Positions 1-12,901 of a stretch of 64,000 nt of DNA are shown one piece after another. Under the pieces are notes generated by a model, which did no database searches, was not told the origin of the DNA, and saw only the letters and a program-made list of their open reading frames with translations. The DNA is from Pollenia angustigena. Taxonomy: Eukaryota; Arthropoda; Insecta; Diptera; Polleniidae. Each line of letters starts with the position of its first letter. Position 1 is the stretch's first letter. Where the stretch lies: NCBI GenBank assembly GCA_930367215.1, contig OV884056.1:254041127-254105126 (forward strand), given 5' to 3'. A program made the translations under genes and the position numbers.

Positions 1-862
1 CATATATGATGGGGGCCAGGTTATTATACATTTATGTCACATATGGTCCGGAATTGTTTGCTATTGAAATTCAGAAAGATCGGTCCACAAATGGCTGAGA
101 TATGAGCAAAAAACCACGACTACCTCTAATTTTTCCCAAAAATCCCTTGTTGTTGTGGTATTTTTATTACTTTTTTCTGTATATCTTTATAACGGCAAGA
201 GCCAAAGCTTTCAAATTAGGTACACACATTAAAGTTATCAATACACAACCTTCCACAAAATATGGGCGGGATCGGAGAAGTCGGCGTGGTATCTCCCGTA
301 CAAAAAATATCAAAAATTGTATAAAAACCTGTTTTTTTGGGTTGTAATATGACCTGTGGATATCCCTGGCATATCAAAATATCGTACATCTTTAGTAAAA
401 AATATTTTCTGAAAAACTCGGAAAAATCGGTTCAGATATTAAAAATTTATGGCCAAAATAATATTTTTTTTTTTTTAAATACCCACTTTCGGGAACCATA
501 CATCTTGCCGAGTCCAAGACTTATAACCCAGCTAACTGCCAAATTTCTTCTTTAACACGTCGGTGTATAAGTCTGTCAAATCGGTTAAAAAATTGCTGAG
601 TTAAATATTTTTATTTTTTTTATGTTCTAAAAACGATTTAAAAAAAATATTTACCAGTTTGAAGTTGAAGTTTTAAGTATTGTAAATATGTATGTATATG
701 TAAAAATTATTTAGTTTTTGTCTAGTTGCTCTGTATTCTGCTCGCACAGTGGTGAAGGGTATATAAGATTCGGCACAGCCGAATATAGCACTCTTACTTG
801 TTTATGTATATAACTTTTTGTTCTTATCTCATCATGGTGAAGGGTATACAAGATTCGGCAAT
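1..862 (+). repeat. Dispersed repeat, 3' part with terminal hairpin
   Basis: Non-coding AT-rich sequence. Near its right end (about 640-800) it shares blocks with 38010-38095, including GTCTAGTTGCT and ATTCTGCTCGCACA. It ends with GGTGAAGGGTATATAAGATT followed by a small hairpin, TTCGG-CACAG-CCGAA (769-783). The GGTGAAGGGTATA..AAGATTCGGCA block is repeated once more at about 836-862. I read this as the 3' part of an interspersed repeat whose other copy lies at 37200-38095. The class is unknown, and the short reading frames inside it have no recognisable product. Confidence 0.5.
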
Positions 863-3800
863 TTTTGGACACCCTTTATAATAATAAAATTAAAAATATC
901 AAAGATATTAAATGATTTTATTATTGCTTTCTATTTATATTATATTTTATTACACATGAATTTGTATTATGCTTAGCGATAATTTGTTATTTAAATTGGA
1001 GATGACAGTAAATTTTTCGTGCTTCGCGACAAAATTAAACAAAATACTTCACCCTGAAAATTTTGTATGGCGAAACATGATATTTCAATCATGGGAGAAC
1101 TAAACACGAATACTGTTGTCATAGTATTATATATTAAAATTTTCTAAAGATATGGTCACACTTCAAAAATTTGGATGGCCTACGCATAAGCACTTTTTTT
1201 ATTTAGTATTTGTTTGCTTTAACTATTAAACTTTCATTGTACTACGTTTTTTATTTTTTTGACAAGCAATTTATTGTTCAGTAAAATTTAAATTACATAC
1301 ATTTTTCTACACAATCAATTGTCTGTCACCTGGAAACAGCACATTAGTCATTAAAAATGGCTAATACAGAGGTTAAAAGTTAACCAATTTAGTAGTCACG
1401 CTGTTTACGGATTAGTTATTTTATCAAATATTTAAAAGCTTATAGGGTAAAGTATTTTTGAGATTTTTCGGAAAAGGTTTAGAGGTCGCTCAAGTCGAAT
1501 TTTTGCCAAAACTCGTGTCTGCCGGTCTTTTTTTAAGTTTTATTTATAACTTTGTCAAAACCCACGAGTTTCTTCACTTTTAAGGAAATAATTAAAAAGA
1601 AAAATGTTCAAGCTTTATTTTGGTGTGCAAAGACTAAAAGTTTTTGCAACTCATTTGCTCATTTATGCACCCTACATTCAAATTTTTCGTAATATTTCCA
1701 TAAATTTTGTAAATAAGGTTTTATAACCTTTAAAATTTTTAGGAAAATGAAAGAAACCAACAATCCGGTTTGAAAGATCAATTTTTTCTAAATAACTTAG
1801 AAACAAATATTTTTAAATTCGGTCTTACCGCTTAATTGCTTCATATGATTTTTATGCCCATGTTTAACATCTGACGTAATTACATGGTGGGTCTTCCCCA
1901 CTGAGTAATTTACAAATTGTCGATGTACAGAGTTGACAAGACTCGCATATCTTGCAATATGTAAACAGTTGGAGATACTGAATACATTCAAACTCCTTGC
2001 TATGAAGTTTGAGCTATCTGAACTCTGCTGCATTGTTCGAACCTGTCATGCACCTCCTGTTGATTAGCAACAGGATTAACCCAGTAAAAAAAATTTGTGT
2101 TTTTGAAGCACTACAGAGAAAAAGCGCATACTCAAGCGCTTCAATTAGAGAGCTCTTATAAAGCAGTAAATGATAGCGAATAAAACATACAAAAAAGCTG
2201 CTATTTTAGTCTGGCAACGAAGAGGGGTTTTAAGCGAAAAAAAAAAATATATTGTGGTTTACGAAAATGATTGAAAAAAGGAATTTAAACAAGTAAAAGC
2301 AAAACATTAATGAATATGTTAATATAGTTAACCGTTAAAAAAGCACTCTACGAGCGCTTTGTTTGCATGTTAAAAGAAGCGCTTATTGTCAGCAGAAAAT
2401 AGTCCTCCAAACCGGGAACAACCCATACAAAAATCAGGCATCCCATCAGCAGGTTTGAAGCGATTTGAGGTATGAATTCATACAAAAAACCTGCTCCTTT
2501 TGGAGTACGTTTTTTACTGGGAAGATGTTTCCTCCTTACAACCGAGCCCACTCAACTGATTCCAATTGTAATTGTAACAATGTACCCGCGTAAGTTTGAG
2601 TAGCACCACAACCACCTCGTGTAATTGTTTTATCCACATCATTGTAAGAAAAGCATTTTGCAACAAATAGCCTCATCTTTGTTCAGTTACACTAATCTTT
2701 TGTGAAAGAAACAAACAACTACAAACCAAGATCTTATTTTGGCAAGTTTTCACCTTTAAATCTCCTTCCCCTCGGGCTTGCACTATAACAACAGTAACAA
2801 ACGTATCAGGCTGGCGCTACTAATACCATCTTGATATCTACGCCGCAAATCTATCCACCCAGACATAAATGTCTCGTCCAGTTTGGCTACAATACCATGC
2901 AGTGTAACACTTTATATATGAAGACTTTCACATTTTCCTTTCCGATCAGCATCTGGCCTGATGAGAGGGCCACGTGCTCAACCCAAATACCCAGCAGCGT
3001 ACTTACTACAAAAGGCTACTTATCAGCATACATAAATGATCTATACACCACCTCTGAGATCTCTTACAGTACTCCATTACAAACCACACTTCTCCAACGC
3101 TAGACGGACATTCCTCCACAAATAGTGTTACAAAACAAAAATTTAGCTTTCCGAATCAAATCCCTTAAGAGTCCTCCACTGCAAGTGGACGATAAAACAA
3201 TACCTCAACCGATGATCAGCACAGGTGTTGCAACTCACCTGCGGGCCACTGATCCCCGAGGAGAACCATATAACCTTAAGTACTATGGTGAATACTTCAC
3301 ACCATTGAATGGAAGGAATACAAGGGCGCTAGACTTTTGGAAATTGCACCGCCACATCCTAGCGAAGGCTCAACTAGAGCCCTGTATTTTAGCCATCTAC
3401 AAGATATGTTACCAGAGATTACCACGGGGAGGTAATACATAGGCTTTTGTTGAAAGTTGAAGGTATACCACTATAGCCGTCCTTCTGAACAAGCAAATTA
3501 ATCTCTATTTTTATTCAACAGTAAAAGTTACAGAAGAATCGGGACCGCTGGATGAAGAAAATTATATATTTTTAAACTTATGCACTTTTAAATCGCTGTA
3601 ATCTTGCAAGGACAATTCAAAATTCGATGCCATGCTAGAATTTAGTTGATTTAATTTAAGAATAAATATCAAAAGCTGATACCTCTGTCAATGCCCTCGT
3701 TACGCTTCTCTCAATTAACTTAGTCTTATTTAGCAGTTGGATAACTACAAAATTAATAATGAAGCAGTTAAACGCGCCACGTTAAAAACTTGTTTACATC

Positions 3801-3877
3801 ATCAGTGGTACTTTATCCCAAAATTGTCTACCTTAGCGTTTTTTGATAAACATACCGACACCAGAACTTTGAGTTAA
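863..3877. other. No gene recognised
   Basis: AT-rich sequence. Several open stretches of 60-105 codons exist (for example 2831-3103 and 3125-3442), but none shows a domain, compositional signature or splice context that I can support. The 2600-3450 part is less AT-rich than its surroundings, so it may be an old coding or repeat remnant. Confidence 0.4.
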
Positions 3878-4193
3878 ATGGCAGAAAATCTTAATACGCT
3901 AAGTAGCGAGAACGGAGTAGTACATTTTATAGAAGAAAGCCTTAATAATAAAGAAATTCAAGGATTCATTTCCAAAACCAGTCTTATTCGTTTTTTAAGA
4001 TTGCCATATTTATATAGATCTTTTAAAAAAAGATCCAGAAAATTGGGAAGCCAACAAGTCATTTCAAGATGCAAAGAACAAGGTTCAAAATTTACAAGAA
4101 GTAAATGATGTGGCAGAACAAGGTGTGGCTTTGGCTAACACTTACTTCAATGTCACAATTTCTGAAACAGGTTTTCAGGATCCAAATAAATGA
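3878..4193 (+). pseudogene. Decayed fragment with an ND-x-AE-x-GVAL segment
   Basis: Two overlapping frames join across a frameshift near 4015-4030. The second frame (4032-4193, ending in TGA) has the order DPENW, then VNDVAEQGVAL, then a short acidic tail. An ND..AE.GV.L segment after a W-containing stretch recalls the C-terminal region of a large uncharacterised family of insect TE-associated proteins; that recollection is from memory and unchecked. The first frame (from 3878) is acidic and helical, with no motif I know. Short length, frameshift and lack of splice signals make this a pseudogene remnant. It could also be chance, so confidence is limited. Confidence 0.35.
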
Positions 4194-4199
4194 TTTTTA

Positions 4200-6640
4200 A
4201 ACAAAACAAAATAAAACGTTCGATTTTAATTTGTTTGTTGGGTATGAGAATTAATATCATAAACTGTTTATAAATCTAAAAACCGGTTAAACTCAGGAAC
4301 GAATTTAACAGATAAATATCTGGTGTATCTGTTTCGACAATACTACACTCGTGCAGGTTTTAAGTATAAACATAACTTCAGCCATCTTTTTGAATGCAAC
4401 CACTGTTGTAAGAAAATTATTGTATTTGTTTATAACTTTGACACTTTAAAACCATTATTAATAATTTTCTTTTCAATATTCCACTAAACTTATTTAATAT
4501 AAAGGTGAAATATTACAAAAAAAATTGGACATTCGCAGTTCGCTGCTTATTTGGGGTCTTAAAAAGATTTCAGCCGACTAAACTAAAGATTAGTTTACAA
4601 AAGGTACCTTTAGAACTTTATTGTTAAAAGGCCCAGCCATTGAGAATTTAAAGATTTTATCTTCAAAATAAACGTTTGTAAGTGGGCAAATTAAATTATA
4701 TACATATAGTTTATGCAAATTTGGTATATTTTCAGTGTCATAAAAATTATGACATCCGTTTGAAAAATTAACTGTTCCAATAACACTTTCCCCTACTGTT
4801 GGTTAAAATGGATTGTCTATGTATATTTATATTTATATGGTAATGTTATGTAAGTTGTACATATTTATGAATAAATTTACTCGTTTTTGTTCGCAGAAAT
4901 ACATTTAATATGTATGTTACAAACATACTAACAAATTAAAAAAAAGTCTGTAAATGTAATTGTGTGTATTTTTTGTTGTTGCACAAAATGACTACACTTG
5001 CATTGTACTTCAGTCAAGAGAAACTTGTTTATACAGAAACGTGTGTATGTGTTTCTTAGAATTTGTTGCTGAATTTAATTTTTCTTATAAAATACTTTCT
5101 GTTAAAAAATTTACATATGTATGTGTGAACATAAATACGAACAAATACATAAATACAAATAGACACACATATGCATGTGAGTATGCTTTAGCCGCGTTGG
5201 AAGCCTGGGATCCCTTCCCTGCAAATAATATTGGACCACCTGATCCATTTTAATTAAATGGACTACTCCATGCCTGATCCAATTTAATGCAAGCATGGAG
5301 CATGTCATTGTTAAAAAGTATTTGTATTGAGACGACATGTCTTCGTTTTTTAACGACGAGCTTTCGTTTTTAGGCAACTTCAAAAATAATCCTCTTGAGT
5401 ATACCATGGTGTAGTTTTTAAACTAATCCTTTGTAGTCCAAAGGTGGGTTATATGGTCCTGCCCTAGGACATCGTTATCTTAAATAGACCATGTTTTTTC
5501 CAGCAACACTATTTTTAAAGAAAATTTTGATCATATAACCCCGTATTCATAAACGATTATTAAATATAACAAACGTTTTTTAAGTACATTTCATAGTACA
5601 TTTGATCGTTAAACCTTTATTTAAGGCAATAATGTTTACTTATCCATATTATTGTCATATTATTGTCACCAACATTCATATTTTGAATAAAATAGAACAT
5701 GTTATTGTTTTTACTCCGGAGTTTCCATTTCAAAAACGCTAATCGGGCATGGCTGTCAGCTGTAAAATATCTGTCATATGAAGTTATAATAATGTAATGA
5801 ATGGTTTTCCATTTACGAATACGGCTCGTTAACAACCGTAGAACGCGTAAAAATATTCAAAACTTATTGTAGCTCCAACGTGGCACACTTTTCGTGTATG
5901 ACGGGGTGATTTTGGTTGTAATAATTGACCTACTGTGGAAGGACTTGGCAAGATTGTGAAGCAATTTTAAGAGACTTAAAGCATTACAGATTTGGTCTGG
6001 CCTGTGCATCATCATAATGTGCGCCTCACCAACAACATCGGTTCTGTTAGGTAAAGTGTGGTAGCCAAGATACTGCCTGAAATGTGCAAAAAAGTGGTCA
6101 AGAAGTACCTCAAAAGCGTCGAGTACCGCAACCAATATAGAGGTGGTCATTTAAATAGCATGTCGTTCGTAGCTGATAGATCCAGGCAGGCATTATGAAA
6201 TAAAAGTAAAATCGTAATAATATCTGTATGTGTATTTTATTTCACTTTTCTTTTGAAACCCAATACGAATAAATTCATATATAGGCATTTCCTGGGGTCA
6301 CAAACGTACGTTCGTACGCTTTTGATGTACAAATTATATAGAACACAAAACTTTTCCCAGCATTTTTTTGCGATTCAATAGCAGCTCTATGCTCTATGGG
6401 TAGCTCTATGTTTAGTACAAAAGATGGATTTCATCGATTTTAAGTTTCCATAATAAAAGTTATAAACGTGTGGTCAGGAACGTACGCAATATAGAAGTCA
6501 AATTCGGCTGACAGTAGTGAAACGTAAAAATCTGCGTAATAAAACGGAATTTTCAAAAGTGATTAATTTATTTTAAACGTGCATTAATGTAGGTCTCCAT
6601 CCAGTATTTACAAAATAAAATATCTCTCTTGGTTTTTATT
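4200..6640. other. No gene recognised
   Basis: AT-rich sequence with scattered short frames. The 97-codon minus-strand frame at 5857-6150 and the overlapping frames at 4960-5407 show no known motif. Runs of ATGTATGTATA type are common. Confidence 0.4.
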
Positions 6641-6649
6641 TAATTGGCT

Positions 6650-7070
6650 ATGTACCAGTCGCGAACCAACGGATCGCTAACGAACGATTTTGTTTTTTTT
6701 CGATATGTTTTTTTATTATTATCATGCATTTTACCATAAATGTCTTTCCTTAACAAAAAAAAACTTAATACTCCTTTTACAATTGATTGTAATGGAGAGA
6801 TTATGAAGAAATAGTATAAACATAACATAATTTTTGCATGTAAAATAAGTATATAATGTCTTTAGAAGTAGAAAATACAGGAAATTATAAAATTTTCCAG
6901 TTTCCAGCCTAATTTCCTTAAGTAAAACAGCTCAGATATGCTAGGAAACTATTATTTATAAGAACATAGGCTTTTTTTTAATAATAAACAATAAAATACG
7001 ATGATAATCAACATTTTATTTTTACATCCTGGTAGACCATTCTGGGGAAATGCCCATATGTAAGTATTTG
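6650..7070 (+). repeat. About 400-bp interspersed repeat, copy 1
   Basis: This stretch aligns with 57185-57575 over nearly its whole length. Shared blocks include TTGATTGTAATGGAGAGATT, GTTTTCCAGTTTCCAGCC, TTTCCTTAAGTAAAACAGCT and GAATGCCCATATGTA. Copy 2 lies inside a hAT-type element (56569-57846), so the block is probably part of that family. The copies differ by many substitutions and small indels. Confidence 0.65.
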
Positions 7071-7133
7071 AATTTAGGTTATTACTTTATGTCCATATTT
7101 CAAAGCATTTTCTGGTCGACAGTTGGTCAGTAG

Positions 7134-7860
7134 TAGTGCTGGGATACTATCGATATTTTCTACTATCGATATTTATCGAAGGTTCAGATTTCACTATCGC
7201 TATCACTATCGACTGAACGTCTGTACTTGTGCAGGAAAACTTAACTAGTTTTTTTTTATTAGGCTAAAGATCGTTTTTTATCACTTTATTGAACGTATGA
7301 GATGTATGTATGTACTCACGTTATTTTAGATGACAGTTTTTGAAAAATTGGTCTGCTGACCAGCACCTTTCTGAAGGAACCGAAGTAGCAGGGCAAATAA
7401 GTTATTTAATTGCAATCTAAAATAATTTTCTAAATTGGTTTTGATTCTCATACCCAGAAGGAAATCAATCTAGCGGACTTATCCTTTAATGGTCGTTCAT
7501 TGTTTTATCCTATGCTCGTAATTGCAATTGCATTTGCATTTTCTTTAAAACATTACAAAAATATTTGACATTTCAGTCTCTATGTAAACATATACAAATT
7601 TCGATATAAAGCCCTTTAATAAGTAGTAAAAAATCATATCTAAGCAATCCGTACCACCTGTCATTCTTGTTGCTTGTATTCATTGCTATAATTCAGTGAA
7701 TTAATAATAGCAAGCAAAAACTTGCGACAAAAAACAGTGTGTGTAAAGCTGCTGTAACATGTCTTCATAGCTGTATTTTAAATAATAATAATATCGATTT
7801 AAATTTTTTTCTTATCAATATTTTCGATATTTTATCACTATCGATAGTTTCCCAGTGCTG
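7134..7860 (-). mobile_element. hAT-type element, copy 1 (TAGTGCTGGGA family)
   Basis: Imperfect terminal inverted repeats: the left end reads TAGTGCTGGGATACTATCGA and the right end, read inward, CAGCACTGGGAAACTATCGA. Subterminal TATCGATA motifs follow on both sides. The interior contains a block (about 7690-7800) that is the reverse complement of part of the copies at 14010-14712 and 51159-51811, so this copy is inverted relative to them. The family is assigned to hAT because the other copies have 8-bp target duplications and a VPSERC transposase remnant. No duplication is visible around this copy. Confidence 0.65.
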
Positions 7861-8689
7861 TTTTACTTTTCACATTTTCTACTGGGAATGTACTCTTTAC
7901 ACATACCTACACATAGACATTAAAGTGTATTCAACAGTCATATGAATGCATTTGTGTTTCTTGAATATTTAGATAAGAAAAACCCTCATAAATACATACA
8001 TATAAACAGAAAAGTATTATTAAATTAAATTATACACACATTTTCGAAAAAAAAATAAATTTTTTTTGGTAAATAATAATGAAAAGAAATAGATCTCGTA
8101 TAATGTAATTAAACCTTTTATGAACGAAACACTACATTTGTAAATATAAACATTCATATTGGAATTGGTATTGTATATAAACTGTTTGTTAAGATTTACA
8201 CACATATATTTTGAATATATGAAATTCTATATTTTTCTAAAATATTTTACAAGAATTTCAATTTATATGAATAACTCGAATGTATTTTTTTGTAAAACAA
8301 CAAAAATATGAAATATTTTCAACTTTATTTAAACTACAAATTAAAGTGTTTTATAGAAGACAATAGGGAGAACTATATCACTATACCACTTTTCCCCAAA
8401 ACCGGTTTTTTGAATATTCCGAATAGCTGCTATTTAAAAAACCGGTTTTTGTAAAACACACACAAAAATCAAACTAGTTTTTGAAATTAAAAGTTAATTT
8501 AAGTAAAAACAAAACAATTCACGACGGACGGTAAGAAAGTAACCAAATACACACACGCAAAGAACAAACATGGTTGTGGTAAATATATTCTAAGAGCAAC
8601 ATATTATGATAAGATTCATGATTGTAGTCACCATATTTAGATTATTATTGAATCATATTATGACTTAATATACTCGTAATATGACATCA

Positions 8690-8880
8690 TAATATTTTTC
8701 CCTTAATCATAATATTATTCTGTTAATCATACTAAGTTAAGAAGTAATCAAATTATTATCATGTTAATCATAATAAGCTAAGAAATTAATCATATTATTG
8801 TCATGTTAATCATAATAAGCTAAGAAGTAATCATATTATCATCAGTTTAATCATAATAAATTAAACAGCAATCAAACTGT
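8690..8880. repeat. AT-rich minisatellite
   Basis: Degenerate tandem repeats of about 45 bp built from GTTAATCATAATAAGCTAAG followed by AAGTAATCATATTATTATCAT-like sequence. I count roughly four units. It lies inside a longer AT-rich repeat whose right side (9340-9600) carries inverted ATAATATGAT-like motifs. Confidence 0.6.
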
Positions 8881-9013
8881 CAAAAAAATATAAAATAAAT
8901 AAAAAAAATGTTTGATCGATTTTTTATTTTGTGGCTTTTTATAATTTTTCTTTATGTATGTAAATTAAATAGCGGAGTTCAGTATAAGGCTTGCAAAAGA
9001 ACAAATGCAAAAT

Positions 9014-9252
9014 CTGTGGTTTTCATGGGTCACCGCGTATGTCCTTTCCGATTTTGAGATATTGCATAATTTTAAACGCTCTTTACATGTTTCTAAAAAT
9101 GTTTGAAAAAAGATGGATCAATTCCGATTTTTTAACGTAGTGACAAAGTTTAAAAAGTGCAATACCTAGCCCATAGTTTGAACTAGAATGGTTTTTCGGC
9201 TCTCCTGAAAAATTTGTTTTAAGACATACGCGGTTGCCCATGAAAACCACAG
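9014..9252. mobile_element. Small inverted-repeat element (MITE-like)
   Basis: A 30-bp near-perfect inverted repeat: the left end starts CTGTGGTTTTCATGGGTCAC and runs to GCGTATGTC; the right end is GACATACGCGG then CCCATGAAAACCACAG. The ends are about 240 bp apart. No coding sequence. Target duplications are unclear. Confidence 0.55.
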
Positions 9253-10372
9253 AAATATCGTATCACTTTTGTTGGATATTACAAATAACGACGACATTCT
9301 GCATTTACACTATTAAATCACTAATACTGAATGAACTGAAATGGCGCTAACATAATATTATTAGAGTAAAAATAGTTTGATTGCATCTCAAACATAATAT
9401 GATATATGTATAGAAAGTTATCATGTTATGGCTATTAGATATCATGATATGATTTTGAGTAATATAATATGTTTTGAAAGTTAACATAATTTAGTTGTAA
9501 GAAAAATAATTATTTTTCGATCAACAATACTCAAATTTATAATTGCGATTAACATATATATGTTTACAGTATAATATTGTTGATATTTAATAAAAAATAT
9601 CAATTATTTGTGTACGACAACAATATATTGTTACATTAAACATAGTGTTGTTGCCGTAACCATGCCCAACCATATTTTTTCTCTGCGTGCAGTTACACAG
9701 TTGCTTGGCAAATACACACTTTGTTATTGTTTTGTGTTTGTCAATAAACAACACAAGCATATTTCGTAAAAAAATTAATATTTCATTTCTGTCTTGTTTT
9801 CAATGAATGCATGCGACGTACGTTGGTCCCAACGACAAATTTAATTTACAAACAGAATGACAAAGTTATATGTACTCTTTTACCTACGGTGACGGGTATA
9901 AAAACTAATTTTTTCGAATGGTGCCAGAGTTATGAAATGAATTTTCGTTTGAATTTAACTACATAATATTTTGAGTTTTGTTACTTCAAAATTCATAAAA
10001 AATAAAATTTCAGCATCCCAAATAACCTTAAAAACAACATTTATTTCTTAATCAACACAAAAAAAGTTCAATTTTTCCCGCTGTGTAATCTTATAAGATT
10101 GATATATGTCAGCATTACGTTGTTTGGCGCCTTCACGCATAGAAACATACGACCTTTTTGAGTATTTACCATAAATTCTTCTTCTTTCACGTATGGCGTA
10201 TTTAACCATTTTTTTTATTTTCTGGAGAAACATCTATGGTTCTGGCAACGTCTGCAGCAACTCTTTTGACTACTCTAAGAAAACTACTTTCAGCAGCAAA
10301 TGTTAACTCTTCTTGGGAACAAGTGTTCAAAAGAGACTTAATTTTCAACTGCTTTAATCTTTCCCTTCTTCT

Positions 10373-10981
10373 TAACCCTAGAACACACACCCGGGCACAA
10401 ATGTATCATTTTGCAACTTTGCAGTGCTGTAACTCAAGAACAGCTTAACTAAACGAATAGAGATTTCGGATCTAGGAAACATAAGTAATTTCTAATGGTT
10501 TATAGGTTATTGCAATTTGGATCAGTGGTTCAGGAGCTACGAGCCTCCAAAGTCGACACCTACGTAAACACACACCGGGGATACGATTGTGCCACACCAG
10601 TTTATATCAAAATAAAAGGCAACAAACCATTATATATTATTTTATTTGAAAAATGAAAATTATGAATTATTGTTACATACTGTACACTCGGTGTTGGTAA
10701 TCCGCTAAATAATGGCGAATGCACAACAACATCAAAAAGCAATCGTTAAAATATCCAAATACTACAAACACTTGTTTATCACTTGAATATAGTTGCCTGC
10801 ATGCACTCTTTTGCTTATATCTTTTGAACCATGAATATTTGCATGAAACAAAACTAAAACATTTTTAAAATATTTATTTACGCTTTAAAAAAAATAAAAA
10901 TTAAATTGGACGATTTAAACATAAGAAAAAGCCAAAATAAGCTAGAAGGTACAAACGTATCCCGGGTGTGTGTTCTCGTAG
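10373..10981. mobile_element. piggyBac-like MITE with CCCGGG inverted ends
   Basis: The left end reads TTAA-CCCTAGAACACACACCC; the right end carries the inverted block whose complement is GAACACACACCCGGG. The shared core is 15 bp. TTAA next to CCCTAGAA resembles known piggyBac ends. The right end lacks a clean TTAA, so it is damaged or the class is wrong. A related CACACACCGGGGATACG motif lies inside at about 10568. The interior is non-coding. Confidence 0.5.
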
Positions 10982-11059
10982 AAAAAGTTGGGTATGCATC
11001 GTACGGTTAAAACGATTTGGATTTTGGATTTGGAAACTTTTTCAACCGACAAAAATCAA

Positions 11060-11099
11060 ACAAATTAACAAAAAAAAAAAAAAAAAAAAAAAAAAAACG
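11060..11099. repeat. Poly(A) tract
   Basis: A run of about 25 A residues. It produces the poly-lysine stretch in one frame and poly-phenylalanine in the opposite one, so neither surrounding frame is a credible gene. Confidence 0.7.
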
Positions 11100-11729
11100 G
11101 AAAAACCTTATTTTTTGGTAGTTTGTTATTTTAATAACAAACAAAGATGTTGAAAAATAAAATTTTCTTAAAATTACTATATTTTTATTCAATTTTAACA
11201 GTACCGAAAACGAATTTAATAACCTACAATCAGTTACTGTAATAACTTTATGAGTGTAATTTTTGCAAATTTTTATTTTTTTAACTTCAACGATATCTCT
11301 GAAACTACTGGTAAAATTTAAAACCAATGAAAGCACGGCTTTTAAATAATATCGTCGACGAATTTTGAATTTTTTTTGAACTGAATATAGTGACCCATTT
11401 GCAAGTTATTTCAATAAATGTAGCGGAAGTGCCTTAATTTTGGCAATAATGGTATATCTCGAAAAGTCGAGCTGATAGAAAAAAACTAAGTGCAGATTTG
11501 GATTAAGCCCTTATAAACTTAAAAACAATATTAAGTTCTTAATCACCAAAAACCTTGTTCCCTTGTATTATGAAATGATTTTGAAGGTTTTATGTCAGTA
11601 AATTTTATATGGAAAGCACCACACCAACGCAATCGAATCCGTCAATTTTTGGCGTAAGATCGTGCCATACCAAGTCAATTGTTCGTACAAATTTTTATCC
11701 TTATATGTACTTATAAAAAGAGCTATTAG

Positions 11730-11999
11730 CCAGTAAAAACTTCGCCTAAAAAATAATGTGTTGAGTAATCAGAAAAACATAAGAGCACTACTTACAATTC
11801 TACTGAAAGAACAAATGAATTTCACAAGGGATATCCCAAAATGAATGCATTAAAAAGTTAGTCATAATTTTTTTACCTGCATACATCCAGAAAAAAGTAA
11901 TTATGTATAGTAATTATGGAAGTTGTTATAGAAGAAAGCTACAAAATAATGAATTAAAGAAGCTATTAATTTTGAAAAAGTAGGCGAAGTTTTTACTGG
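11730..11999. mobile_element. MITE, copy 1 (CCAGTAAAAACTTCGCCT)
   Basis: Inverted ends of about 18 bp (CCAGTAAAAACTTCGCCTA / AGGCGAAGTTTTTACTGG), 270 bp apart. It is closely similar to 18050-18307, sharing ATGTGTTGAGTAATCAGAAA, CTTACAATTCTACTGAAAGA and CATACATCCAGAAAAAAGTA. No coding sequence; superfamily unassigned. Confidence 0.75.
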
Positions 12000-12341
12000 G
12001 GAGTTTTTTCGCTCTTGATTTGTCATTCGGACCACTGTGCGACGTTAGTGCTGTGGCAGTTTTATTGCTATTTATTTAAAACGGAGAAGAAAATAAAACA
12101 AAGGAAGAGAATTTGGAATAAAAAGTGATTCAAACAACGATCTGTTTTGTGGCAAACAATGCCACCAGATGCTTCAAACGTCTGTCCAAACAGCAACAAC
12201 CACATTACAAACACTAAATATTTGTATATTTTTGATTAGCTTTGCCCTAGAATTTTTCTAAGAACTATGGTTTTTAAAAATTACATATAGGAATTAAATA
12301 CATTTTTTATTTAAGATAATCTTTCAATTTTATTGTTAAAC

Positions 12342-12793
12342 AGAAAAATTCTTGACAAAAGTACGAAAAAACAGAAGTAAGGAAAAAACATGTAAAATCA
12401 ATTAAAATGGATTATCATTCAGGAAAGCAAATTTCGATCTACCAAATGTTAAAATACAATTTGGTTTAAGGATTGATGTTTGACTATTGACGACAGCAGT
12501 CGTCGATGGCTGCGAGTGTAAGACGGCAAATCCATCTGAGGAGATCGAGTGGTTGCGATCGAAACATGTCATGGTAACCTGCCGGCCAGGGTTCGAGCCC
12601 GAGCCACGTCAAGAATGAAAGATTATCAATAACAATTTTAATTAATTTTCATGTTGTAAAATTCCTTTCTTCATAAGAATAATTTAATGAAAATAAAATT
12701 TCATGAACTTAAGCCTAATTAAAAATATTAAAAATTTGGATTAAAAACCATAAATAGTTCAACAAAATAACCACAATACTAATTATTGTTAAA
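12342..12793 (+). repeat. tRNA-derived SINE, tandem copy 1
   Basis: A 452-bp unit repeated at 12902-13353 (offset 560) with three differences noticed by eye. Within it, about 12537-12610 resembles a class II (Ser/Leu-type) tRNA: ATCGAGTGGTT matches the A box and GGTTCGAGCCC (12590-12600) the RNA polymerase III B box, with flanking complementary bases. The remainder is an AT-rich tail. A third, divergent and truncated copy lies on the minus strand at 29398-29600. The tRNA-like part lacks a convincing anticodon arm, so it is not a working tRNA gene. Confidence 0.7.
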
Positions 12794-12901
12794 GCTAAGG
12801 CACGAGCTCTATGTGTACATTTGTCCTTCAAGTTGTGCTAAAAAAGGTCAACAAAAAAGAGAAAGACAAAATGAAAAAACAAAAAATGTAATTGGACTTC
12901 A

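Noticed and set aside
2831..3442. Two consecutive plus-strand frames of 90 and 105 codons as genes
   Set aside because: No motif, no splice context, and the frames differ; comparable open stretches are expected by chance in this region.
8690..8880. CRISPR-like array
   Set aside because: Units are degenerate, AT-only and without distinct spacers, in a eukaryotic TE-rich context.
11007..11336. 109-codon minus-strand frame
   Set aside because: Half of it is a poly-phenylalanine run from the poly(A) tract; the rest is low complexity.
12537..12610. A functional tRNA-Ser gene
   Set aside because: A and B boxes are present, but no regular anticodon arm or acceptor stem is seen, and the sequence is repeated with an AT-rich tail: a SINE.
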